A DNA stretch of 62,603 nt from Prolixibacteraceae bacterium (GTDB lineage: Bacteria; Bacteroidota; Bacteroidia; Bacteroidales; Prolixibacteraceae), in contig JAUWAB010000018.1 of the NCBI GenBank assembly GCA_030602265.1, forward strand, positions 1 through 62,603, written 5' to 3'. Positions 18,496 to 26,205 of the stretch are shown here, in pieces (within the stretch, counting starts at the first letter, position 1; each line of letters starts with the position of its first letter). A program made the position numbers and the translations under genes. The notes beneath the pieces are model-generated. The model ran no database searches and was not told where the DNA came from. It worked only from the letters and a program-made list of their open reading frames with translations.

Positions 18496-19842
18496 ATGGT
18501 ATTGAACTCATTAACAGCGATTTCGCCGGTAGATGGCCGCTACCGGGATAAAGTCGGGCATCTCGGAGAATTCTTTAGTGAATATGCCCTGATCAGGTAC
18601 CGTACGGTCATCGAGATTGAGTATTTCATTGCACTGTGTGAGATTCCCCTTCCTCAGCTGGCCGGTTTCCCTGAGTCGGATTTCCTGAGGCTCAGGGATA
18701 TCGCTGCACAGTTTTCCGTTGAGGATGCCCTTCGTGTCAAGGAGATTGAAAAGGTTGCCAATCATGACGTTAAGGCAGTTGAATATTTTCTGAAGGAGAA
18801 ATTTGACGGCTTGGAACTGGGTGAATACAAGGAATTTATTCATTTCGGGCTTACCTCACAGGATATCAATAATACAGCCATGCCTATGGCTATTCATGAT
18901 GCCCTCAACCAGGATTATTACCCTGCTGTAAATGAACTCCTGGCCAGGCTGGAAGAATTGGCGGCTGAGTGGAAGGATGTTCCCCTGCTGGCCCATACAC
19001 ATGGTCAACCGGCTTCACCAACCAAATTAGGCAAGGAAATAAGGGTTTTTATTGAAAGGATTAACGTTCAGCTGGATATGCTCCGGGGAATTGTGGCTTT
19101 CGCAAAGTTTGGCGGTGCTACCGGAAATTTTAATGCCCATGTGGTGGCCTATCCTTCGGTTGACTGGAATGGATTTGCCGATCGTTTTGTACAGGAGAAA
19201 CTGGGATTGAAACGGTCGATGTACACCACCCAGATTGCACACTACGACAACTATTCGGCCATTTTTGACGCCATGAAAAGGATCAATACCATCATTCTTG
19301 ACCTTGACCGGGATATGTGGACCTACATTTCCATGAACTATTTCAGGCAAAAGATCAGTAAGGGTGAGGTTGGATCGAGTACCATGCCGCACAAGGTTAA
19401 TCCGATTGATTTTGAAAATGCCGAAGGAAATATCGGGATTGCCAATGCATCATTTGAACACTTATCCGGAAAGCTGCCGGTTTCGAGGCTTCAGCGTGAT
19501 CTTACTGATTCGACGGTTACCCGCAATATCGGTGTGCCATTTGCCCATACCCTGATCGCCATCAGGTCTACCATCCGCGGACTCGGCAAACTGTTGCTCA
19601 ACACCGATGCTATCCTTTCTGATCTTGAAGACAATTGGGCGGTAGTCGGCGAAGCCGTTCAAACGGTATTGCGCCGCGAAAACTATCCCAATCCGTATGA
19701 GGCACTGAAAGAACTGACACGAAGCAATAAGCGGATTACTCAGGAAACCCTGATAGCTTTTATCGATTCACTGGATGTCTCCACCGATGTGAAGGAAGAG
19801 CTTAAAAAGATCACTCCACTCAATTATACGGGTATTTTCTGA
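18496..19842 (+). CDS. purB: Adenylosuccinate lyase
   Basis: Fumarase-superfamily lyase acting twice in purine synthesis: SAICAR to AICAR, and adenylosuccinate to AMP. The start is ATG 18496 (448 residues), where homology begins with NSLTAISPVDGRY. Motifs are HFGLTSQDINNTA, THGQPASPTKLGKE and the flexible signature GSSTMPHKVNPIDFENAE with its catalytic serine. The ABC exporter gene follows 25 bp later, probably in the same transcript, although their functions are unrelated. Confidence 0.96.
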   Translation: MVLNSLTAISPVDGRYRDKVGHLGEFFSEYALIRYRTVIEIEYFIALCEIPLPQLAGFPESDFLRLRDIAAQFSVEDALRVKEIEKVANHDVKAVEYFLKEKFDGLELGEYKEFIHFGLTSQDINNTAMPMAIHDALNQDYYPAVNELLARLEELAAEWKDVPLLAHTHGQPASPTKLGKEIRVFIERINVQLDMLRGIVAFAKFGGATGNFNAHVVAYPSVDWNGFADRFVQEKLGLKRSMYTTQIAHYDNYSAIFDAMKRINTIILDLDRDMWTYISMNYFRQKISKGEVGSSTMPHKVNPIDFENAEGNIGIANASFEHLSGKLPVSRLQRDLTDSTVTRNIGVPFAHTLIAIRSTIRGLGKLLLNTDAILSDLEDNWAVVGEAVQTVLRRENYPNPYEALKELTRSNKRITQETLIAFIDSLDVSTDVKEELKKITPLNYTGIF

Positions 19843-19867
19843 TGAACCGCGGTTAATTTACCAACTG

Positions 19868-21688
19868 ATGAAGGATTTCATACAAGTACTCAAAAGGTAT
19901 ATCCCTCCCTATAAGACCAGTCTGGTCCTCAACTTTTTTTATAATTTCCTTTCAGCGGTATTCGCCGTATTTTCAGTGGGAATGATGATCCCGATCCTGG
20001 AGATCATCTTCGGAATGGCACAGGATGTCAATACCCTGGTACCCTGGGAGTTTACACTCCGCGCGGTTTCAAACAACCTGTATTATTATCTTACCCTGGT
20101 AAAGAATAATTACGGGCCCGATCTGTCTCTTCTGCTGGTCGGATTTTTTGTCATTGTGGCCACATTGCTTAAGGTGGGTTTTGCCTATCTGGGGGCCTAT
20201 GAGGCTGTTTTTATCCGGAATGGGGTGGTAAGGGATATCAGGCACCAGATTTTCAGTAAAATTTTAAGGCTTGCCCTGCCGTTTTTTTCTGAGGAGCGGA
20301 AGGGAGATATTATGGCGCGTATTTCGGGCGATGTGGCTGAAGTGGAGAATTCCATCATGTCCTCGCTCGACATGTTCCTGAAAAACCCGGTCCTGATAGT
20401 CGTGTTTCTGGTCTCGATGCTGATCATGAGTCCCACACTCACCCTGTTTATTTTTGTTGTGTTGCCGATAGCCGGAACAATAATAGGCAGGGTAGGGAAG
20501 ACCCTGAAAAAAGTTTCCAGGGAGGGACAGGATAAAATGGGTTCAATTCTCACCATAATTGAGGAAACCTTAGGCGGATTGCGTATTATCAAGGCATTTA
20601 ATGCCGAGGCTAAGATGCAGGCGCGTTTTGATCAGGAGCTGGGTCAGTACCGCGGTATTATGAACCGGCTGATGTGGCGAAGGGAACTGGCTCATCCGAT
20701 GAGTGAGTTTCTGGGAACCATCCTGGTGGTTGTCGTGGTCTGGTTTGGTGGCAAGCTCATCCTGAGCCAGAGCAGTGAATTGACCGGGCCCGAGTTTATT
20801 GCCTACCTGGGGGTTTTTTACCAGATCATCAATCCGGCCAAGGCATTCACCAATGCGCTATACAGCATTCAGAAGGGAATGGCTGCCATGGACAGGATCG
20901 ACCTGATCCTGATGGCCGATGTCACCATTCGCGAAAAAGAAGGTGCCTTACCGGTAGATTCCCTGAAGCAGGAAGTTGAATACCGTAATGTCTCGTTCGC
21001 ATACAATGATAAGCCAGTACTGAAGAGTGTATCCGTAACCATCCCCAAAGGCAGTACCGTGGCCCTTGTGGGGCAGTCGGGCAGCGGAAAGACAACCTTT
21101 GTCGATCTGCTTCCAAGGTTTTACGATGTTCAGGAGGGCCAGATATTGATTGACGGAACCGATATCCGAGATCTGAAACTCCATGATTTGAGAAACCTGA
21201 TGGGCAATGTGAACCAGGAAGCCATTCTCTTTAATGATACCATTTATAACAATATCGCTTTCGGGGTGGAGAATCCAACGGAAGAGGAAGTCATTGCGGC
21301 TGCCAGGGTTGCCAATGCCCATGATTTCATTATGGAGAGCGAAAACGGTTATCAGACCATAATCGGTGACCGGGGGAGCAAATTATCGGGAGGCCAGCGG
21401 CAACGGCTCAGTATAGCCCGTGCTATACTCAAGAATCCGCCAATACTTATTTTGGATGAAGCTACCTCCGCCCTCGATACCGAATCGGAGAAGCTTGTAC
21501 AGGATGCTCTGGAGAAACTGATGAAAAACCGTACATCGCTGGTGATTGCGCATCGGCTGTCGACCATCAAAAACGCGACTTTTATCTGCGTGTTACATAA
21601 GGGAGAGATAGTTGAGCAGGGTACGCATGATGAACTTCTGGAACTCAACGGCCGTTATACAAGGCTCCATCAGCTTCAGATGTTTTGA
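19868..21688 (+). CDS. ABC exporter, permease-ATPase half-transporter (MsbA/lipid A exporter type)
   Basis: A 606-residue half-transporter that should work as a homodimer in the inner membrane. The N-terminal six-helix transmembrane domain (about 15-330) precedes an ATPase with Walker A GQSGSGKTTF, signature LSGGQRQRLSIARAIL, Walker B ILILDEATSALD and the H-loop IAHRLSTI. This subfamily includes MsbA and peptide or drug exporters. MsbA-like flipping of lipid A is plausible but substrate cannot be read from sequence. The last 13 bp overlap the convergent lutA-like gene. Confidence 0.9.
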   Translation: MKDFIQVLKRYIPPYKTSLVLNFFYNFLSAVFAVFSVGMMIPILEIIFGMAQDVNTLVPWEFTLRAVSNNLYYYLTLVKNNYGPDLSLLLVGFFVIVATLLKVGFAYLGAYEAVFIRNGVVRDIRHQIFSKILRLALPFFSEERKGDIMARISGDVAEVENSIMSSLDMFLKNPVLIVVFLVSMLIMSPTLTLFIFVVLPIAGTIIGRVGKTLKKVSREGQDKMGSILTIIEETLGGLRIIKAFNAEAKMQARFDQELGQYRGIMNRLMWRRELAHPMSEFLGTILVVVVVWFGGKLILSQSSELTGPEFIAYLGVFYQIINPAKAFTNALYSIQKGMAAMDRIDLILMADVTIREKEGALPVDSLKQEVEYRNVSFAYNDKPVLKSVSVTIPKGSTVALVGQSGSGKTTFVDLLPRFYDVQEGQILIDGTDIRDLKLHDLRNLMGNVNQEAILFNDTIYNNIAFGVENPTEEEVIAAARVANAHDFIMESENGYQTIIGDRGSKLSGGQRQRLSIARAILKNPPILILDEATSALDTESEKLVQDALEKLMKNRTSLVIAHRLSTIKNATFICVLHKGEIVEQGTHDELLELNGRYTRLHQLQMF

Positions 21689-22398
21689 GCAAGAATATCG
21701 GCCAGATGTATGGTTTTCAGAGGTAGACCCTTCCTGCGGATGTAACTCTCCATATTCATCAGGCAGGAAGCCTCGGTAGAGGCAATATATTCAGCACCGG
21801 TTGCCAGTGCATTTTCTACTTTCTGTTCGGTCATGGCACCGGAAATATGATGGAATTTTGCAGCAAAAGTACCTCCAAATCCGCAGCAGGTCTCCGTGTC
21901 CGCCATTTCAGCAAGGGTAAGCCTGCGGACCTTCCGCAGGAGTATCCGGGGTTCTTCCCTGATTCCGTATTCTCTTAAAGCTGAACAGGCATCATGCCAG
22001 GTGACACGATAGGGAAATTCTGCCCCGAAATCATCTTTCTCAAGGATATTTACCAGAAAGTCGGACAGTTCATATATGGAATTCTTCAGTGTACTGAATT
22101 TTTCCTGCAGTTTTTGGTCATGGTCAGTCAGACGATGGTAATAATTCCGGATGTAGGCCGTACACGATGCAGAAGGACTGACAATGGTATCTGCATCACT
22201 GAAGTCGTGCAGGAACTTAAGCGCAAGACCCCGTGCCTCTCTCCAGTGGCCGCTGTTGAAGGCCGGCTGACCGCAGCAGGTTTGCTCCGGGTTATACCTT
22301 ACCGTTACCCCGGCATATTCAAGGATCCTGACCACACTGTGTGCGGTCTGGGGATAAAACTGGTCAATAAAGCAGGGAATGAAAAGGTCTGCGGTCAT
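21676..22398 (-). CDS. (Fe-S)-binding CCG-domain protein, LutA/YkgE type
   Basis: A 240-residue protein with two cysteine-rich CCG domains (QTCCGQPAFNSGH near residue 45 and TETCCGFGGTFA near 185). These bind a [4Fe-4S]-type cluster and are found in LutA of the LutABC lactate oxidation complex and in heterodisulfide reductase subunit B. Start ATG 22398 (MTADLFIPCFIDQF) matches the family; the frame stays open upstream only because it runs through the tRNA-Trp gene. LutB and LutC are not adjacent. It overlaps the ABC exporter by 13 bp tail to tail. Confidence 0.82.
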   Translation of the reverse strand: MTADLFIPCFIDQFYPQTAHSVVRILEYAGVTVRYNPEQTCCGQPAFNSGHWREARGLALKFLHDFSDADTIVSPSASCTAYIRNYYHRLTDHDQKLQEKFSTLKNSIYELSDFLVNILEKDDFGAEFPYRVTWHDACSALREYGIREEPRILLRKVRRLTLAEMADTETCCGFGGTFAAKFHHISGAMTEQKVENALATGAEYIASTEASCLMNMESYIRRKGLPLKTIHLADILAQNI

Positions 22399-22427
22399 AT
22401 AGAATGCTTTATGTAAAAATAGCAAAA

Positions 22428-22453
22428 AAAAAGCCGCAATGTTGCGGCTTTTT
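22428..22453 (-). terminator. Intrinsic terminator after tRNA-Trp
   Basis: AAAAAGCCGCAA (22428-22439) pairs perfectly with TTGCGGCTTTTT (22442-22453). On the minus strand the hairpin directly follows the tRNA 3' end and leads into a T-run, so it ends the tRNA transcript ahead of the lutA-like gene. Confidence 0.88.
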
Positions 22454-22454
22454 G

Positions 22455-22527
22455 CACGGGAGGAGCGACTCGAACGCCCGACACTCGGTTTTGGAGACCG
22501 ATGCTCTACCAACTGAGCTACACCCGT
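22455..22527 (-). tRNA. tRNA-Trp (anticodon CCA)
   Basis: The cloverleaf is complete: D-arm GCTCAGTTGGTAGAGC, anticodon stem TCGGT/ACCGA around loop CTCCAAA (anticodon CCA), and T-loop TTCGAGT. The discriminator is G, as in other tryptophan tRNAs. The acceptor stem pairs ACGGGTG with CTCCCGT and has one T-T mismatch at the 6-67 position. CCA is not encoded at the 3' end. Confidence 0.93.
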
Positions 22528-22541
22528 GTGTGGATATGTTA

Positions 22542-22549
22542 CAAAAATA
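22542..22549 (-). promoter_or_regulatory. Putative -7 element for tRNA-Trp
   Basis: The minus strand reads TATTTTTG (TAnnTTTG match), 14 bp upstream of the tRNA-Trp 5' end. That would put the transcript start very close to the mature 5' end. No clear -33 TTTG at standard spacing. Confidence 0.4.
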
Positions 22550-22632
22550 AGGAAATTTCCCGAAAATTGAATATTGAAGGGAGTTTCTCCCTTGCTGATC
22601 ATATTCTGTTAAAGAACTCCTGATTTTTATGT

Positions 22633-22718
<86 letters not shown>

Positions 22719-22800
22719 AAATAACCTGTAAGAACGTTTTTTGCCGGAGTGCTTATGCCATGTTTTGTTTTGGTCAATCAGCATAACCCTGACGGCGGCA

Positions 22801-22830
22801 CAAAAGTAGAACAATTTTCCATTCTGCAAA
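22801..22830 (-). promoter_or_regulatory. Promoter of tRNA-Ser
   Basis: Minus strand: TTTG (22827-22830), 18 bp spacer, TACTTTTG (22801-22808). Both elements match the Bacteroidota consensus exactly and the spacing is close to the usual 19. A start near 22795 leaves a leader of about 75 bases before the tRNA. This is the best promoter match in the window. Confidence 0.68.
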
Positions 22831-22889
22831 AATCTTTTTTTCAAAATAATATTGTCAAAAAAAAAACCTGATAATCGTTGCTTTTTTAA

Positions 22890-22938
22890 AAAGTATTTCA
22901 GAATTTAGTAAGGTTGAATTGGCGTTCTCTGAAATACT
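22890..22938. repeat. 12-bp inverted repeat upstream of HU
   Basis: AAGTATTTCAGA (22890-22901) is repeated in perfect inverse at 22927-22938 with 25 bp between. The right arm touches the candidate -33 of the HU promoter. The 338-bp gap 22719-23056 otherwise holds only the tRNA-Ser promoter and A/T-rich DNA; no reading frame in it looks real. Confidence 0.7.
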
Positions 22939-22965
22939 TGATTTTGAAGATAGTTTCATAGTTTT
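22936..22965 (+). promoter_or_regulatory. Putative promoter of the first HU gene
   Basis: CTTG (22936-22939), an 18-bp spacer and TAGTTTTA (22958-22965) approximate TTTG/TAnnTTTG, each with one mismatch. The leader to the HU start would be about 85 bases. Confidence 0.33.
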
Positions 22966-23056
22966 ACCACTTCAGCACTAACCGGGCCAAATTAACCCTT
23001 TTGATATTAGAGATTTGATAATCAGATACTTAATCACTTATTTAAAACTTTAACGT

Positions 23057-23320
23057 ATGAACAAAGCACAACTTATTGACGCAATTGCCGGAAAGTCAGG
23101 TCTTACCAAAGCTGATTCCAAGAAAGCGCTTGATGCTGCTATTGAAGCAGTAACCGAAGCTTTACAGGCTGGTGACAGGGTCGCTCTCGTCGGATTCGGG
23201 TCATTCTCAGTATCAGAACGCAGTGCACGCACAGGAAGAAATCCTCAGACCGGAAAAGAAATTACCATCGCTGCCAAAAAGGTTGTCAAATTCAAACCGG
23301 GTGCAGAACTGCAGGTATAA
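23057..23320 (+). CDS. hup: HU-family DNA-binding protein
   Basis: An 87-residue nucleoid protein of canonical length. The N-terminus [20 protein letters not shown] begins the helical dimer body, [11 protein letters not shown] the saddle and [10 protein letters not shown] the beta-arm tip with the intercalating proline. It bends DNA and compacts the nucleoid. It stands alone between its own leader (with an inverted repeat) and a strong terminator. A second, divergent HU is encoded at 28089. Confidence 0.96.
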   Translation: MNKAQLIDAIAGKSGLTKADSKKALDAAIEAVTEALQAGDRVALVGFGSFSVSERSARTGRNPQTGKEITIAAKKVVKFKPGAELQV

Positions 23321-23349
23321 TCCTGATCAGAAAACGTATTCAAAAACAC

Positions 23350-23376
23350 AAAGGGGGCTTTAGGCTCCCTTTTTTA
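23350..23376 (+). terminator. Intrinsic terminator of HU
   Basis: AAAGGGGGC (23350-23358) pairs with GCTCCCTTT (23364-23372), with one G-T pair, and a T-run follows. It lies 30 bp after the HU stop. Confidence 0.88.
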
Positions 23377-23413
23377 CGGTGTATAATCTGCCGGATGGCT
23401 ATTGTTTTATAAT

Positions 23414-24127
23414 ATGATTCAGTCTGAACGCAACAATCCTGATTTTGCTGAATTGAACCGTTACCTGTTCAGGTTTGTCGGTGAAGATCGGTTGCGATTG
23501 TTTAACCAGGTCCTTGAAAACAGGACCCGCTATATTACGGTGGTCCTGGAGGATATATACCAGACCCAGAATGCAAGCGCTGTATTGCGAACCTGTGAGT
23601 GTTTCGGCCTTCAGGATATTCATATCATTGAAAACTATAATCCGTTCAAAGTAAATGCAAGGGTTACCCACGGTTCTTCCAAATGGATAAATCTTTACAG
23701 GTATAATGCTGAACAGGACAATACCCGTGATGCGCTCATTAAGCTGAAGATGCGGGGTTACCGCATTGTGGCCACCCTTCCCGATCCGGAAGCGGTTCCG
23801 CTTGATGAGTTTGATCTGAATGCGGGTAAAACCGCTTTGGTTTTCGGTTCGGAAAAACCAGGTATTTCCTCACAGGTGGAATCCCTCGCGGATGAGTTTG
23901 TAACCATCCCTATGGTAGGATTTACGGAAAGCCTGAATATTTCTGTATCAGCAGCCACCATTCTGTACCAGCTGACCCGGAAACTCCGGAATTCAGCTCT
24001 CGACTGGAAACTCTCCGCTCAGGAAAGGGACGAGATTATGCTAAAATGGCTGCGGGGCCAAATTAAGCGTTGTGATCTGATCGAAAAAAGGTATCTTCAG
24101 GAACTGGGGCGGTCAGCCGGATTATAA
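23414..24127 (+). CDS. trmH: TrmH-family (SpoU) RNA 2'-O-methyltransferase
   Basis: A 237-residue SPOUT-class enzyme. The three SpoU motifs are present: NASAVLRTCECFG, LVFGSEKPGIS and PMVGFTESLNISVSAATILY, which form the SAM-binding knot. A C-terminal extension (WLRGQIKRCDLIEKRYLQ) fits the TrmH C-terminal domain, so tRNA Gm18 methylation is the best guess. ATG 23414 is chosen over TTG 23402. The end overlaps the convergent dsbD gene by 6 bp. Confidence 0.85.
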   Translation: MIQSERNNPDFAELNRYLFRFVGEDRLRLFNQVLENRTRYITVVLEDIYQTQNASAVLRTCECFGLQDIHIIENYNPFKVNARVTHGSSKWINLYRYNAEQDNTRDALIKLKMRGYRIVATLPDPEAVPLDEFDLNAGKTALVFGSEKPGISSQVESLADEFVTIPMVGFTESLNISVSAATILYQLTRKLRNSALDWKLSAQERDEIMLKWLRGQIKRCDLIEKRYLQELGRSAGL

Positions 24128-26053
24128 TCCCATTTTCAGAAAATCCCTGAATTCGCCGTTGTCAAATGTAACCGCCAGTTCATGCTGTGTGCCGTCTGGT
24201 CGAATGACGACATGATACGGAATAGTGTTGGTATTGTATCGGGCAATCTGAAAATCCAGGTTAGCCTTACCCATGGTTTTGATGGTTTTTCCGTCAAGTT
24301 CTGAGGTAACCCAGTCCTCTGTGGCAAGCGCCGACCGGTCGTCGGTATACAATGCGATGATTACATAATCCTCAGAAAGCATCCTCAGCACTTCAGGGTC
24401 TGTCCAAACACTGTTTTCCATCTTCTTGCAGTTGGCACAGGCATGTCCTTTAAATACCAGAAAAACTGGCTTATTCTGCTCTTCGGCACAAGCCATTCCC
24501 TGTTTGTAATCGAAATACCCCTGCAACCCGTGCGGGAGATGAAGCTTATCTGCGTATTTCGCTGGTCCGCATTGCGCCACTGCCTGTCCGGCAGGCTGAC
24601 CGGCAAATGGAACGGTAGTTGTGTGACTAACCGATGGGGGAGGCAGCAGTGATGAAATGGTAGTCAGCGGCGCCCCGTGAAGTCCGGTGTATAAATATAC
24701 CACAAAAGTGAAGGTCGCAATGGCGAGCATCAGTCTGCCTACACTTACAAATGGTTGTTCACTGTCGTGGGAAAACCTGATCTTGCCCAGAAAATAGAAA
24801 CCCAGCAGTGAAAAAAGTACTATCCAGATAGCCAGATAAATATCCCTGCTGAATATGTTAAAGCCGTATACCTGGTCAATGTTGCTCAGGAATTTCATTC
24901 CGAAGGCTAACAGTATAAAGGCAAAAACAACCTTGATGGAGTTGAGCCAGCCCCCCGATTTGGGCAGTTTGCTCAGTGCCGACGGGAAAATGGCTAACAG
25001 GGTGAAGGGCGTTGCGAAGGCAAGTCCGAAGAAGAACATACCGGTCAGCGGACGCATACCGCCACCCTGCACAGCTTCGATGATTAAGGCACCAATAAAA
25101 GGCCCGGTGCAGGAGAAAGAAACAATTACGGTAGTCAGGGCCATGAAAAATGCCCCTGCAAAACCACCCTGGTCGGCTCTGGCGTCGGTCTTGTTCACCA
25201 GGCTGCCAGGCAGGACAATTTCGAACATACCGAAAAAGGAGAGTGCAAAAATAAAAAACAGCACGAAAAACAACAGATTGGGTATCCAGTGTGTACTCAG
25301 CAGTGCACCAACGTTAGGTCCAAAAATCCCAAAGGAGAACAGAGCTCCCAGAAGGGTGAAAATAAACAGGATCGACAAGCCGAAAAACAAAGCCGTGCGG
25401 ATAGCCTTGCCTCTGTTCTGGCTCCCTCTCATGAAGAAGGAAACCGTCATAGGGATCATCGGGAACACACATGGGGTCAGTATGGCCGCCAAACCGGCAA
25501 GGAATGATATGATAATAAACAGCCAGAGGGTTTGTCCGGTAGCCCCGGTGCTGCCTGCCGGTCCGGCTGGAGTGGCAATGGTTGATTTTCCTGATGAGTC
25601 GCCTGTACCCGACATGGGAAATGAAAATTCCGCTTCATTCGGAGGTAGGCACATTTCGTCGTCACAGCCCATAAAGGTTACATATCCGCTGATGGTAACC
25701 GGTTTGTCGGAAGTTAACCTGATTTTTTGGGTAAAAACGGCAACATTACTGTAAAACCTGAGGTTAAGCATGAAAATGTTGTCAAACTTTTCAACAGGCT
25801 CAGGATTCTTCTGTAATTCACCCACAAACTCAAATAAAGTGGAATCTGCATATACAAATTCGGTTGGTATGGGTCCTCCCTCCGGCAAATAGGTATCATA
25901 CAGGTGCCAGCCTTCATCCATGGTGGCCGTGAACACCAGTTCGGCTTCTGTTCCGTTTTGTCTGTGTTCAAAACTCCATTTGATAGGTTCAATTACCTGG
26001 GCGGTCAGGCCCGATGATACAATGAATGCCAGAATAAAAAATATTTTTCTCAT
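24122..26053 (-). CDS. dsbD: Thiol:disulfide interchange protein DsbD
   Basis: Moves reducing power from cytoplasmic thioredoxin to the periplasm. Start ATG 26053 (643 residues) gives a signal peptide MRKIFFILAFIVSSGLTAQ; a longer frame upstream would bury it. The N-terminal immunoglobulin-like domain spans about 20-180. The eight-helix membrane domain (about 190-470) has the redox cysteines in LTPCVFPMIPMT and SFSCTGPFIGAL. The C-terminal thioredoxin domain has CANC within GHACANCKK. The order matches E. coli DsbD (about 565 residues) with a longer linker. No cytochrome c maturation genes are adjacent. Confidence 0.93.
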   Translation of the reverse strand: MRKIFFILAFIVSSGLTAQVIEPIKWSFEHRQNGTEAELVFTATMDEGWHLYDTYLPEGGPIPTEFVYADSTLFEFVGELQKNPEPVEKFDNIFMLNLRFYSNVAVFTQKIRLTSDKPVTISGYVTFMGCDDEMCLPPNEAEFSFPMSGTGDSSGKSTIATPAGPAGSTGATGQTLWLFIIISFLAGLAAILTPCVFPMIPMTVSFFMRGSQNRGKAIRTALFFGLSILFIFTLLGALFSFGIFGPNVGALLSTHWIPNLLFFVLFFIFALSFFGMFEIVLPGSLVNKTDARADQGGFAGAFFMALTTVIVSFSCTGPFIGALIIEAVQGGGMRPLTGMFFFGLAFATPFTLLAIFPSALSKLPKSGGWLNSIKVVFAFILLAFGMKFLSNIDQVYGFNIFSRDIYLAIWIVLFSLLGFYFLGKIRFSHDSEQPFVSVGRLMLAIATFTFVVYLYTGLHGAPLTTISSLLPPPSVSHTTTVPFAGQPAGQAVAQCGPAKYADKLHLPHGLQGYFDYKQGMACAEEQNKPVFLVFKGHACANCKKMENSVWTDPEVLRMLSEDYVIIALYTDDRSALATEDWVTSELDGKTIKTMGKANLDFQIARYNTNTIPYHVVIRPDGTQHELAVTFDNGEFRDFLKMGL

Positions 26054-26073
26054 ATCGGTCAAAAAATTAAACT

Positions 26074-26102
26074 CAAAAATATCCTTTTCGAATAATAACA
26101 AA
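26074..26102 (-). promoter_or_regulatory. Putative promoter of dsbD
   Basis: Minus strand: TTTG (26099-26102), 17-bp spacer, TATTTTTG (26074-26081). Both hexamer cores are exact, but the spacer is 2 bp short of the usual 19. The leader would be about 15 bases, supporting ATG 26053. Confidence 0.5.
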
Positions 26103-26173
26103 TAAACAGAAAAAAGTTTGACCATTTACCTGATTTATGGATTCAACATTACAGATACTTCTGAAAATGTGAA

Positions 26174-26204
26174 AAAAAGCCGCCCGGGATGGTGGCGGCT
26201 TTTT
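26174..26204 (-). terminator. Intrinsic terminator of RNase G
   Basis: GCCGCC (26179-26184) pairs with GGCGGC (26194-26199), with flanking A/T arms, and on the minus strand the hairpin begins right after the rng stop codon and ends in a T-run. Confidence 0.85.
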
Positions 26205-26205
26205 A

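Noticed and set aside
22398-22602. Longer N-terminus for the LutA-like protein
   Set aside because: The open frame upstream of 22398 runs through the tRNA-Trp gene and its terminator; the family begins at MTADLFIPCF.
24855-25754. 299-codon plus-strand open frame within dsbD
   Set aside because: It is antisense to the well-conserved membrane domain of DsbD and shows no recognisable motif.
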